From Takakia lepidozioides (lineage: Eukaryota > Streptophyta > Takakiopsida > Takakiales > Takakiaceae): DNA of 64,000 nt. The stretch lies in contig CM060734.1 in assembly GCA_030704615.1 (NCBI GenBank), positions 4,400,001 to 4,464,000 on the forward strand. The letters are read 5' to 3'. Position 1 is the first letter of the stretch; the number at the start of each line of letters is the position of its first letter. The notes under the pieces are model-generated. The model did not search any database. It was not told where the DNA came from and was given only the letters and a program-made list of their open reading frames with translations. Both the position numbers and the translations under genes were made by a program. This document shows positions 24,641 to 36,294 of this stretch, in pieces.

Positions 24641-25995
24641 TCCCAGTCCCTGTCGGAACATGACACAAAAATCAAAAAATCAAGATCAAAATAAAATAAA
24701 AGCCTTGATGAGCAACCATGTTTGTAGAGGGATGAGCAACGAAGAGAGAACTTGTTTATTTGCTAGTATACTTTGTGTTACCTGGCGCCCCTTAGAAGAC
24801 AATATTTGTATGTGTGGCTGAGGTGTCATGTGCCATGGACAAGGGTTTATGGACTTCAACAAAGGAGGCATCATAACATACGGAAGGCCCAGAAACTTAC
24901 AGCATATGAACCTTTCAGCAAGCATTTCAGTTTTACCCGCACATTCTGAGCAGCAATATCAGTTTTTTTATGTTCATTTCCAACAAGCCTAACAGTATGA
25001 AACGAACGGAACTGTATGAGCAGCAATGCCCTCATTTTAGGGTTGCAGAGATTGCACCATTCCCAAACCCATCCTGTATTATGGTATGAATATTGATGAC
25101 GGAAGACTTCTTCCATCGTGTTTGCATTAGGTGACATTGGTTGCTTTACTGTCTGTCGTTGCTATCTTTCGTTGTTTCAGAAAGGAAGACAAAACCAGCC
25201 ATTTCGCTTTTGTGCCTGTTGTTACCAGCCGCCCCTCGCAGAACAATCTTTGCCTGCATGGGTGAGGTTCCATGTGCCATTGAGAAGGCTCTATGGAGTA
25301 GAACAATGGAGGCATTACAACAGATGGACAAGCCCAAATTGTTACAGTATTCCAACATTTATTGCGGTATGAATATTCACGAGAGAACACAAAATTTGTT
25401 TTTTAGAAATGTTTCTTGGCCACATCCTCACTGTCAGTATGAGATCTTCCACCACTTTTCATTGTATTTCCCAGTGTTCTCAAAGATGTAAGAGCACACC
25501 GTACCAGGAGCTTTGCTCCACTGCTTGTAGTTATTGCTTTCCCCACTTTCCTCATTTATCAACTTTATTGTACATGATCTTCACTTGCACAGATATAGGT
25601 GGTTTAAGAGTGAATTCTGAAATGACAGCACACCGGATACGCACACTTGACCAGAAACACAATTCAAACACTGAATAGAAGGACTCTGAACCTAAACTTG
25701 CAAATGCGTGAAGGAAATGTTGCACACACTGCATACAATGAACTATGCATAAAATGACTATGACAATAAGCAATCACTATGACTATGACAATGACTATGA
25801 GAAAGAGCTATGAGAATGGGCTATGCATACAATGTTTGCACAAACTGCATACAATGACCTATGCGTGTATAGACACAGTGCAAAATTGCGATGTGGAGGG
25901 GAATAGTGACGCTGTCACAACAAATCACAGAGAATAGTAGCAAAACTGTTTCAAACACGGGAACTTTCAAGTAACAATAAAACGACGGCCGATGT

Positions 25996-26589
25996 ATGGT
26001 TGAAACTGAATTTCAAGTGTTTCATAATACTAGTACCCGTAAGGGAGAAGTATACACGATTCACATGCACATGTGTTTCCTGGCACTTCGGTCGTTTCTA
26101 CCATGCAAACGGTGCTTGCAGATCGGAAGAGGCACAATACAGGACGAAGAGACAACATACTTGGTTTCCGTACAACATGAAGGGTCGTCGGCCTCCATTT
26201 CCAGCATGGTGGAAGCTGAACCGAGAGGCACGACCACAAGTGTTCGCCATTCAAGAGTCTTTCTTGAGCCTTGTGCACAAACCTCATCTGCTCAATGCAC
26301 CTCCACCCCCCCTTCTGTGATACATTACTGTGCGAGTGAAGACGGTGTGGAATGGCATGACGTCGATGTTGACATTGCAGAGGACGAATTCGATCCTTTG
26401 AGCAATGTGAATGACAGACACCGGTGGTGCGAGTTGCAGCCAGGAGAGTGGCATGTGTTGTGGCACACAGCCATGAACATGGTCGAGTATGGGCCTAGTA
26501 TGGGCCACAGGATGCCACCCGTCGGATTCAGGTACATATGCGGTGGGTTCTCATTTTCCGCGGAAACATTGACGCCCGCTCTTTCATAA
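25996..26589 (+). CDS. Unknown ORF in element 2
   Basis: An open frame of 197 codons with an acidic segment near residues 120-135 (VEWHDVDVDIAEDEFDP) and LQPGEWHVLWHTAMNMVEYG near 150. I recognise no family. It lies in the left third of element 2, upstream of another open stretch at 26681-27109. It could be an exon of a cargo gene; splice sites are not certain. A faint resemblance in layout to the unknown minus-strand frames 41602-42698 of element 3 is not strong enough to claim homology. Confidence 0.35.
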   Translation: MVETEFQVFHNTSTRKGEVYTIHMHMCFLALRSFLPCKRCLQIGRGTIQDEETTYLVSVQHEGSSASISSMVEAEPRGTTTSVRHSRVFLEPCAQTSSAQCTSTPPSVIHYCASEDGVEWHDVDVDIAEDEFDPLSNVNDRHRWCELQPGEWHVLWHTAMNMVEYGPSMGHRMPPVGFRYICGGFSFSAETLTPALS

Positions 26590-26680
26590 GCGCGCCCGAC
26601 GCGATGCCCTATCTGTATGTATCACTATCGGAATCCTAACGGCACTCATCAATCTCCTTACACCTCATTGATTTGCCATT

Positions 26681-27109
26681 GTGCAACGCATTGGACGTCG
26701 TGGAAGGTGGAGCACAAAACATTGGTTTGGGTTATATTCAGAATCATCACTGGTGGAGACATTCGCATCATGTCTGAACCAGGCCATCCTGAAGGTTGAG
26801 CTGTACTTGGGAGGACATATGTTCATTGTGAATGGTACATTTCGAGACAACTTCATCAGAAAAAATATATGGAACAGACATGCAGGCTGCAAAAGAGAAT
26901 TGGAATCCCGACTGGGGACAAGGCAGATGCATTGTATTACGAGGATGGAGACACGTCTGACATGGGACATTTTCAATGTATTGTATTACAAGCAACGAAT
27001 GCCCAAACAATGGGGAGGAGAGTACACATCCCAGAAGACTGTGACTGTCGTGCCATTTCTGGACGCATTCATCTTTGTTTTTTTATACTCTTTCCCCTTG
27101 AAGGGATAG
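26681..27109 (+). CDS. Unknown ORF in element 2
   Basis: An open frame of 142 codons (RWSTKHWFGLYSESS near the start, YTSQKTVTVVPFLDA near the end) with no recognised domain. Another frame over the same DNA (26869-27138) is also open, so the coding phase is uncertain. It may be decayed cargo of element 2. Confidence 0.25.
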   Translation: MQRIGRRGRWSTKHWFGLYSESSLVETFASCLNQAILKVELYLGGHMFIVNGTFRDNFIRKNIWNRHAGCKRELESRLGTRQMHCITRMETRLTWDIFNVLYYKQRMPKQWGGEYTSQKTVTVVPFLDAFIFVFLYSFPLKG

Positions 27110-27414
27110 AGGTTCTTCGACCTTGTCTTAGGCCCTGAACGGTGGGTGGAAGACACTCCCATAGCCTCCCACACAGGCCGGACATATGGTGGTCGTGCGT
27201 AGGGGAGGCCATGCCCTACTCGGCCTTCCAGCTCTGCCATGACCAAGTTGCAAATTTCCTGTTTCTTTGCAACAGCAGCCTCAAGATGAAACCAATCCTG
27301 GTTTAGCTGCAAACAATATGCGAGTGACATCAAGGTTGTATGTGCATGAAGAAAATGTGGAAGGAGGATAAGTGCAGACTACACTGGCTCAAAAGCGGAA
27401 GATGTGCCCTCCAC

Positions 27415-27720
27415 TGAAAGTCCATGAGAAAAAATTAACTAAATTTTTATTTAAGGATATTTGTTCAAATATATTTTTATCTTCATAGGTAATGGTATAT
27501 TAATCATATTTAGTAAATGGTCTCATCCCAAATATTTGAGATAGTTTTTATCATAATTTTTTTTTAATAATTTTTTCTTTATTTAGAAATAATAGCTATT
27601 TATTATTATCTTGTAGTTTATGAAATTTGTCCATATAACAATAAGCTCCTAGAGACAATAACAATATATATATTCTTAGTAAAGATCTCCACCCAAATAT
27701 GAGTTTTTCAAAATGCTATG
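27415..27720. other. Very AT-rich segment
   Basis: Long runs of A and T with no coding frame, between the two halves of element 2. Confidence 0.6.
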
Positions 27721-28419
27721 GACAAATTGTCATTTTGGGGGTTTTTGGGGTACAAAAAGTCCATAGTGTCTTGATGGATAGATGGAATTGTTCACAAATT
27801 TATATTTGTGTCTATTCAAACATTGTGTATCTAGTTGTAAAGTCCATATATGAATTGGTTTTGCACAAATAGGTTTTTCAGATGGCATTTGGGACAGTAG
27901 ATGGACTGTGACAGTCCATTGGAATTCCCTACAAAAGTCCATAGCTTCATGAGATTTCAACCAAATTCCAAAATAATTGTACCCACATGTACATATGGTA
28001 AGTGGCTAACCCATTCTAAGTCCATTTGCTATGAATGTATACTTATGTGTATAGGGTGAAGAATAATATGACAAGCAATCAGTCGAAAACTGCAAATTGC
28101 AGTCCAAACAGAGCCAGTGTTGTCTGCATCTACCCAGGACATAAACAGCACCCGTGCACAATTGCTAAGAGGAATTCAATTCAGACCATGGAGGTTCCAC
28201 AAAGTGCTTATCGGGCCTGCACCACCCGGCACAGCTGCAGGGTTCACGAAGCATTGGTCCACGTACAAGTCAATGTAATGAGCTGTGAAGAGGCCACATT
28301 CCCAGGTGGAGGACTGTTGGGGAACTGGGGGGGCACACCCACCGCTTTGGATTGGTGGCCTCCGCCCACCTTGGGCCTGGAGGATAGAATCCTCTTAGCA
28401 TAGCCCAGAATTTAGCAAA

Positions 28420-29211
28420 CAGTGGCTTCAACCTCTTGTGTTTGTGCATCTTTTTAATGCTATTCAAGTGAAGGTGGCACATGGGTTCCATTATTACGAC
28501 ACTCCAATGGTTGCTGCACAGTACATGCAAAGTTTCAGCTTCGTCATGTCCACAAACCACACAAAACCACATGCAAAATGCGTATGGAAGCGAGACAAAG
28601 GGGCAGGGTGTGCAGAAAACTCACTTACAAGTAACAGGGACAATGAGCGCTTCCACACCAACAAAATGAAGGGTAGGGAATCGTCTGTCCATCCAAGTCT
28701 GTATGGACTCAACTGTTGTCCCATATGTACTGCAATGGTCCCGAAGACAAATCCAAGTGAAACTGTCTAGAAATCATACTATACTGCGTACAGTGGTAGG
28801 GAGGGAAAGTGTTTTGCAAGAAACCCAGAAGTCCATGAGGCGGTCGCTTGTCCAGCCCCTTGCATGCACCAGGTCATCTGCATCTTCTAGTCTAAGAGGG
28901 ATGTGAGGGAGAGTGCATCTTGCATAAACCATATGTCTGTCATTGGTCGGACAAGCGCACCACAGGAAATCCTGAAAACACGCACCACATATGCGTTTAT
29001 GGCAAATGAGCATGGAAAATAACAATGCCGCTGCAATTCGTAAGAGGATTTGAATGTATACCATATCATTCACTGTAAAGAAGGGTGCACGGGCGTTGAA
29101 CTCACAATACATTTTCCATCTCGCTATGTATCTTGCACAGTGCAGAGAAACCCATAAGAATTCGCAAGCACATACAAGCTGTCGTGCAACAGTACGCATA
29201 GAAAAAAGCAT
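28420..29211 (-). pseudogene. C48/Ulp1-like cysteine protease gene (partial) in element 2
   Basis: Minus-strand exons resemble the Ulp1/SENP peptidase fold. The stretch 28774-29211 ends with LRLEDADDLVHARGWTSDRLMDFWV, the pattern of the Ulp1 N-terminal helices (D..L...WL.D..I.F). Next, about 28635-28745 gives FPTLHFVGVEALIVPVT and a GT donor. The exon beginning near 28535 gives NHWSVVIMEPMCHLHLNSIK, the catalytic His-Trp strand with Asn-Ser where Asp-Ser is usual. The catalytic Cys segment should follow but was not found, so the gene may be decayed or continue through unseen exons. Ulp1 relatives remove SUMO-type modifiers; several plant MULE families carry them. Coding potential on the opposite strand is weaker. 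Confidence 0.5.
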
Positions 29212-29729
29212 GTTGCATCCAGGAATACAAATGCTTACCTCTTCTTTGTTTTAGTTCATTGGCTTGGAACTACAAGTACACCATTGGGTGGAACTTCATC
29301 AGGAGAATGGTGCATTGCATCACTCGCGCTATCAGCCGCGATGGCGATGGGGCTGACGAATGTGACATTGCGGGCAGGCTTACGTCTGCCCTGCACACTC
29401 CCATCCACCTCACCATGAGACTGTGCCGTGGCGTCTGTACTGTCAAATGTATGCACACCCGAGGGAAAGACAATCTCCCAGGGACGAATGGGGGAAGGCA
29501 ATGCAGATATTTTCTGATGTGGCGTTCGGGGCTCTTCAAACAGATGAAGATGCGGGGTTTTTGAGGACCCAACAATGGTTGTCGCAGAAACAAATGCACT
29601 CTCATCAGGGGGACATTGGACTCTAAGGGGGGCGGACTCACAAAAGGATGTGCTGAATTGCAAGAGGCCACAGGGGGCAGAAGTCCACCACACTCGGGAA
29701 ATACTTGACTGCTAGCAAGGTCCATTTCA

Positions 29730-31151
29730 AGTTGAGTCATGGGACCTAGTTGGGGGCAGAGAATGTCGGCAGAGATTGGATGCAAGCACTAAACCAACAA
29801 ATGAAAGCCTGTAAGGCCGACTGGCGCCCCAATGCCTTCATTGTTGATGACGCAGATGTGGAAATCGCTGCTATCAGGTAACTCCGCCTCGAACGTTGTT
29901 GTCCCTTTCACTTCTCCAACGTGTACACATGTGTTACAGTCATTCAATCTCACAACAAACAACTCTATGTGGGGGGGTTGCGCAATTTTCATGTGCTTGT
30001 GGCATGTTCGGTGAGCCTGGTAAAATAATGTGGTATCCAAGATCAGAGATTCAGAAGTGCGTGCCACTGTGTTGCAGGATCTTGCAAAGATCATGTACGA
30101 TATAAAAGGGACGTCTAGAGATGCAGGTGAGGCATGGGCAGTATACCAAATCATATCCTTGCGGAGAGAAGTACCCCAACGAGACTGTATTCTGCGACTA
30201 CATGGACACCAAGTGGCTTCCGAAAGCCAAAATGTGGATGAAGGGTTCTAGAAACATTCCCCATGCCTCTCAAGATACTAATGCTGCCATAGAAGCTTAC
30301 CATGGGAACCTCAAAGCGCAATTGAAGTGCACCAAAAGTGTCTTGACTAGCAAAAGGGTGGACTGGCTCATCTCCGAACTCACTGGTGATGTCCTTACCC
30401 ATTATTGGTACATGTCTCATGCGAAAGCCTATGGATTTGTCAGAAACAAACGGCTAGAGGGGTTTGTTTGCAGTTCCATATTACTTGCCAAGCACATTCC
30501 AGATGGCAACGTCCATCTGCCGCAAACCCCCGGTGGCCCCGCAACGGTTGAATGTACACGCGAGTTGGGTAAGACTTTCACAATTCACAAACCTGAATCA
30601 GAGTGGGCTTGCTGTGATTGCTCTTGGGCCCAGAAGGGCAATATGTGCGCACACCAGGTGAAGGTTCTGAAGATGATCCACCCTCATCTGGAGGATGGCC
30701 TGATCGCAAAGTTCTGTGGGACTCTGATGGGCATATCTAAAGGTGGCCTTCACAATTTTGTGAGAGGTTCTCAATCCCCGACTTCCATCCCTTCCACTCC
30801 TCCACATCAAAGGTCCCCTTCTTTGTCTCACAAGAGTCCATTGCACAACGTGCAGGCCCAGATTTCCACAGAATGGCAAACCATTCTCGAACTGACAGAG
30901 TCCAGTGACTACCTCCAGCAACATCTCCTTGCCTTGATCAGAGCTGCAAAAGGCAAGATTCTTGAATTGAGTGCCATGATGGAGGCGGGTGTTTAGTACC
31001 CTCGCGAGGAACCAGTTATGACTGTTGTCGATGATGGCAAAGGGAAGTCTCTCGTCCGGTTCAAAGACTTCTTGGAGAGAAATGGGCATAGCAGAAAACG
31101 CCCACCCTTGCCCACACGTAGCACGCCCAAGAAGAGATTGTACACAGACTG
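29730..31151 (+). pseudogene. SWIM-finger MULE-type transposase of element 2, decayed
   Basis: Rightward fragments in several frames give WRPNAFIVDDADVEIAAIR with a GT donor at 29879 (second catalytic Asp). Then come FMCLWHVR...AW, with in-frame stops, KIRDSEVRATVLQDLAKIM, and an open frame 30121-30996. That frame carries KWLPKAKMWMKGSRNIPHAS, DTNAAIEAYHGNLKAQLK (third catalytic acidic residue), DWLISELTGDVLTHYWY and the SWIM zinc finger CDCSWAQKGNMCAHQ. A TAG at 30994 is followed by about 50 more codons in frame to 31151 (ending KKRLYTD). Stops and frameshifts make it non-functional. The N-terminal third is missing. Confidence 0.75.
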
Positions 31152-33798
31152 ACGGTCTCTAGGTACTGCAGAAAAGACTGTGACAGTCATGTGATACAGT
31201 CCATCGGATTCCTATTCACAATCACTGATACTATTTTCATCCATCTTCCACGGTCACAGGGTTGCAGGTATCATTGGCAGTGTTGTTCACACGATGCGAC
31301 CGTCACTAATCCGCTGCAGGCATATGTGCTTGCATCCTAGGCTACTTCACTTCGTTTTAAAGGGGATTGCCTTCGCACATACGGTACAATAATGTTTTGT
31401 AACTGTTTCTGCCCCTACAGTGCCTTCGTATGCTTGCCTCCTTCGCATAATGGCTGATGTTGTCTTCCTACTAATTTCTGATGTACCCTTCAAGTGACAG
31501 CAGCTTGTATCCAGGTAGCATCAAACGTCTTGAAAGATGATAATCCAATATGTTTGAGCTTTACAACATGGTAGTATGTATGGTGTACTCGTGTTCTTCT
31601 TGCCGACAAGGACTTGCATTTGGACTCATTGTATATGATGGTACAATGACTGCTTTCACACATTTTCAGCTGTACAAACTCGCGCGTTTCCACATACCAT
31701 GAATACAAATACCATTCTGTAGTATGTATTTTGTTTTCCAACACTGCTTCATTTGTCTTTCAATATTCACAAGATTAATGGTTCACTTTATGTGGCTGTG
31801 TATTGAACCTCGTTTGTATGCTTCAAGTTGGTATTGGTACGCAACTTACAGCCTGCCTCCACCTTTTTCCGGTCAACATGCCTTGTGATTTTATACAGTG
31901 CACTGTGCCACAAGAGACTCACCTACTCATCCATATTTCACTGCTCAATTTCTCCTCAAAAATTGCAGTGTATAACCTGACAGAAAACATTCCGACATTC
32001 TGAAAAGGAGCACACACAAACCATGTTTTGCAGGACAGTTGCCACATTTTTGAGTGTTCATTACTCTCTACCCAATGTTGTCTTCTCGTACTCTTTGAGG
32101 CTACATCCACTGTCAACATTCACAGTCTTTTGCTCAAATGACTTGACACTCTCTGGCATGTCCCTAAAATTTGTGGCAGATGTTGTTGTGTTTTTGTTTG
32201 GCCACATAACCAGTAATGTCTTCCTCTTTTCTGATGCCACAGTCACACTAAAGTTTTGGGGCCTTCATGCATTGAGGATTTGAGCATGTTCAGGAAGCAG
32301 CAGTCCTATTATTGGCGACTGGCAAGATTGCACGTCCTTCCATTCATACACTTCCTCCATCAACCGTTCATACATGGAATTCAACACAATCTCCCCGGGC
32401 AGCAAGAGAACTCTCCACTGCATCACAGTATGGGAAACAATCTCCACAAAACAAAGGTGACCAAACTGTCCACTGTAATTTTCACAACTGAAATTGTATT
32501 GTTTTGTGCTAATTTGTGTTATGTATCTGAATTGCATGATTACTTGAATCATTTGTCGGTGGTGATTATGTGTGTTATTGGATGATTTTCATGACGGTTC
32601 TCAAACTGTTATACTGTCGAGGCACAGTGTGTACTGTTATATTATATTGTATTGTGTGGTTTTGTATCTGAAAGGGATGATTGTACTTTATTAGGGTTTG
32701 GATGCTTTCCGTTTCTCATTCAGTTTTTTTTTGAATATGATGATTTTCATTATGGTTCAGGCTGAACATGTTATGTTGTCGAGACACAGTGTCCACAGTT
32801 GAAATTCACATCTGTAGTTCATTGCTCTTCTTGTCTCTCTCCTTCTCTGCTCTTCTTGTCTCTCTTGTTTCCTTTTGGTCTTCTAGACGCACTCGCGGGC
32901 TGCAAGCTTCTTTCCTTCGCAGTACTGCTGGTTTCTCCACATCCCTCTAGTGTTTGCTCTGCAGTCTTCGTTGTATTACAGTTCTCGGTCTTCTTCCCCA
33001 ACGTCATTCGCACCTGTTCTCAAACTTCTTTGTAACCCGACGTAATGGCAGGATCCCAACCTCGAATTATGGTGTTGTTGCAGCGAGCCCTCCATGCAGT
33101 TGCTCCAATGGAGTTTTCGATTCCGCAAGCAGTTCATTATATCAATCACGAAATGCATATGAACTGACTCCAATGGCCGTTGAATGGAACAGGAAACAAA
33201 CCCAAAACAGGGAGATCAGCACCACACAATGTGCCTACACTACCGGTTAGGGGAAAACAAAAATAATGACCTAAGAATCCTTCGCCATTCCCAACAACAC
33301 CTACGAGTCTGCAAGCAGTCCCCATGCTCAATTCCATAATGCAGTGTATCCCATAGGAGCAACGAAGAGACCAAGTCCCTGCCCGAAAAGGCATTATACA
33401 CAAGCTGAACATGTCCACATACTGCAGTAAACGGTGTGACATACATGTGACACAGTGTTTCCGCTTCCAGTTCACAGTACTGACATTGTCTTCAATTTAC
33501 ACTGTTTTCTTGCGAGACTGTTTTCTTCGTAACTAATTGACATGCACCCTTGCAGTGACAGGACCTCGTTGAAGCTTATCTTTGACAATTTTTTATGATA
33601 GCATACGAAATACTTTCACCTTCCTACTTTGTCTTCACTAATTTTTTAATCTTCATCGTCGTGCTCCTCTCTGTATTGCAGTTTACAGTTTTGCACTAGG
33701 CCCACTTTCGGTTCTGTAGTCAAGTCCCTTTTCAAACCATCCCAATGGCAGGAACCCAAGGGCGTGTCATCCAGCTTCTGTAGCGACCAATCGCCGCG
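31152..33798. other. Non-coding interior of element 2
   Basis: Repetitive-looking, T-rich sequence with only short open frames on both strands. No gene or known repeat was recognised. Confidence 0.5.
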
Positions 33799-34175
33799 GT
33801 GGCACCAATGCAGCTTCCAGAGTTGACCCTTTTGACATTGTCAAAGATGGAGTCCTACGAGGGGCAGGACAAGGCATGGAGGTACCATATGGAAGGAGAC
33901 AGCCGTTGTATTACCATAGACCTAGGTGGCTTGGAGTATGCGTACACTATGACGAGGAGGAGCAGATGGCGGTTGTTCTAGCGCATGTGTACCGCGGATT
34001 TGTCGATCGCATCATCTTGAGAACCTACAAGCACATGTGGTCCAGATTTCATGGCGAAGGGTTTGTCGACTGGGGATATCATATCTTGTTGGAGGAGCAA
34101 TGGGTTGCGGATTTCATTGAACTGTTTCCCTTCGGCATGCAGGGGCAGATTGTGGTAGATGCATCCCAAGAATGA
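33799..34175 (+). CDS. Unknown ORF near the right end of element 2
   Basis: Two overlapping frames are open; the frame 33876-34175 reads VCVHYDEEEQMAVVLAHVYRG, then GEGFVDWGYHILLEEQWVAD and ends VVDASQE. A frame change near 33880 would join it to the preceding KAWRYHMEGDSRCITIDLGG. No family was recognised. It may be a fragment of an element 2 gene or of an older insertion. Confidence 0.3.
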
Positions 34176-34569
34176 GGGATGGTAGTGTGAGACGTGTTGT
34201 AGCACTGTATCTGCATTGAAGGTGTGGTTTGTAGCTCTGATTAGGACCCAAAATACCCTGTGCTGCAGTTTTTGAAAGTGCAAGATGACCATTTTAATTT
34301 GGCTTGTAACGCACTTGTTTCTTTTATGAATTACACCGTTCCGGTGTCCAATTTACAGTGTTATGCCTTCTCGCACACAGTCTTCTTCATTGTTCTTCCA
34401 TCATGTTTGCATTTGGTTGCATTAGTTGCTTAACTGTCTATCGTTGTTGCCTTATGGCTAGTCTTCTGGGCTAGAATTAAGCTTCTGTCAAATTAAAATA
34501 CACATATTTAAACACAATACAATTTCCGTTGAGCTTCTTTATGACACTTGAGTTTTTCCAATATCCTTC

Positions 34570-34915
34570 TGCTTAGAGGGGTGGAGATTAAGCTGGCGTC
34601 AACGCCATCTTAATTGAGACCCAGACAGACAGACAGACAAGGTTCTTGAGTGGTTTCTGCTTTTCTGTTTGTCAATTTCCTTGTGCTTAGAAGGGTGGAG
34701 ATTAAGTTGGCATCAACACCATCTTAATCCAGACCCAGATAGACAGGTAGACAGACAGACATGTACACAAACAGACAGACAGACAGACAGATACACAAAC
34801 AGACGGTAAGACTTGAGTGGTTGTTTTTTTTTTTTTTTTTTTTTTTTTTTTCCTTTGAGCTTAGAGGGGTGGAGATTAAGCTAGCATCAATGCCATCTTA
34901 ATCCAGACCCAGACA
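34570..34915. repeat. Tandem repeats with palindromes, CAGA microsatellite and T tract
   Basis: Three units start GCTTAGAGGGGTGGAGATTAAG (or a close variant) and contain imperfect palindromes of the 24613 type at about 34588, 34697 and 34875. Between them lie (CAGA)n runs and a run of about 25 T at 34826-34851. Confidence 0.75.
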
Positions 34916-35399
34916 TGTAGCCATTCAGACATACCATTTGCAATGACTCTCTGTGATGTGGTCGAGCAAATTCACTCAGTGGAGATGAAACACAAGATTC
35001 AACATAGGAAGGTCACAGAAAGGGGTGCGACTTAGAAGACGAAACGTATTGGCCATCTTACACGGAAAGCAGCATCGCCCCCTCTCTCCTCCAAAGCAAC
35101 TTTTTCCCTCTTCAAGCTTTTTACCTTGCTTACGCGATAAGCGGACTGGAATCGACATTTTACATTCATCCACTCTACTTTCATCCTGATTTTTATCATA
35201 TCACATTCATCCATCATTCATCCACTCACCAATCTTATTGCCAAGCCTTAGTCACACTCCGGGAATACTAAGCTCCCATTTTCGGCGGTTAAGCCCCGCG
35301 GCAATAGGGCTTCTAGGAGTTCACGGACCGCGGTAATAGGCCCAACCTTAAATTCTAATTCCAAGGAACGTGAGAAGAATTCTGCTCACAGTATTTTCT

Positions 35400-35430
35400 G
35401 CTCACATGAGCTGCTCACAATCTAGCACGC
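35400..35430 (-). repeat. Right terminal inverted repeat of element 2
   Basis: On the minus strand it reads TTGTGAGCAGCTCATGTGAGC at its inner end, matching the left repeat. Further GTGAGCAG copies lie just inside. Confidence 0.68.
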
Positions 35431-35446
35431 CCCGCCCGGTTTCAGT

Positions 35447-35586
35447 TCAGCCGATATGCCTATGCTCCACATATTAGCGAGGAACTAAAAAAGTAGATCA
35501 TGGAATGCTTGTCCCGAGGCCTGACTGTTGTGAAAATCATGATTGAACACAAGGAGCACGTCATGCACAACACTAGCTTGGGATGA
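35447..35586 (+). pseudogene. Element 1 transposase, continuation after element 2, interrupted by element 4
   Basis: One frame reads RYAYAPHISEELKK, a stop, then IMECLSRGLTVVKIMIEHKEH and MHNTSLG. The helix after YAPHISEE is where this transposase class has a helix-turn-helix-like segment following the N-terminal zinc region. It joins the coding stretch that stops at 23790 and is cut again at about 35587 by the left end of element 4. The in-frame TAG means the copy was decayed, or decayed after insertion. Confidence 0.55.
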
Positions 35587-35968
35587 GGGGTGCTATTCCG
35601 TGAGCCCGGAGGCGTGAGCCTGTGAGCCCGGGAGCCCGTGAGCCCAGCACAGGCTCACGCCACGTCAGCATGCATACAGGGCCTATTTCCACGGGTGTCA
35701 CCTATTACCGCGGGTTGATCAGCCCTCTCAAGGGAATGCAGACTGGATGTGTTACATCCATTGTATCTATCCATTGCATCCATTTAGACGTTATTAACAT
35801 ACCAAGCCCTTGCATTGGAATGTGCCTACGTCATGAGCAAGTGCACGCTCACATCATCCAAAGCGGATCCCTGCGAAATGTTTTCTTACTCACCACCCTT
35901 GCGAACATGTATGGTATGTGCGGGAGCATCATGGATGCTCACCAGAAGAATGCCTGAACGATCTTTGA

Positions 35969-36294
35969 TCACGTGGACTTTAACGCGATGGATTTACCAA
36001 GCATTCTTCTGGCAGGAATGGCCTGGAGACCAACGAGCAAATGATGCGAGAATGCACTGCCCAAACCAAAGACGTTTGTTTGTTTATGCAATGCACACAA
36101 GCCTGTGAGCTCGGGAAAACACCAAAGAGATTGAAGGACCAATCCGGGCACTCCATGCAACCCCCATCTCCAACGATAGTTTGTTCCCAGGAATTTGCAT
36201 CCCACGCACACATTGCAAACATGACAACAAGGACACACAACCATCCCATTTCAAAATGGGCCCCGAATAAAAGTAAAAGAGAACTTGATATCAA
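35969..36294 (-). other. Unassigned segment between the left end of element 4 and its methyltransferase gene
   Basis: Overlapping minus-strand frames of 90-104 codons without recognisable motifs. In element 3 the corresponding place holds the unknown frames 41602-42698. Confidence 0.35.

Larger units (their letters stand above)
23788..35438 (+). mobile_element. Element 2: large MULE-like DNA transposon with a C48 protease gene and a SWIM transposase
   Basis: About 11.6 kb bounded by imperfect inverted repeats of 31 bp (left 23791-23821; right 35400-35430). Both ends contain GTGAGC/ATGAGC motifs, repeated further inside, and both subterminal regions contain GGCCTATTNCCGNGG. The flanks share GGTTTC (23782-23787 and 35439-35444), but a clean 9-bp duplication cannot be shown. 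It encodes a leftward protease-like gene and a rightward, decayed transposase. Plant MULEs carrying Ulp1-like proteases (KI-MULE/Kaonashi type) are known. It is inserted in the element 1 transposase gene. Confidence 0.72.
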
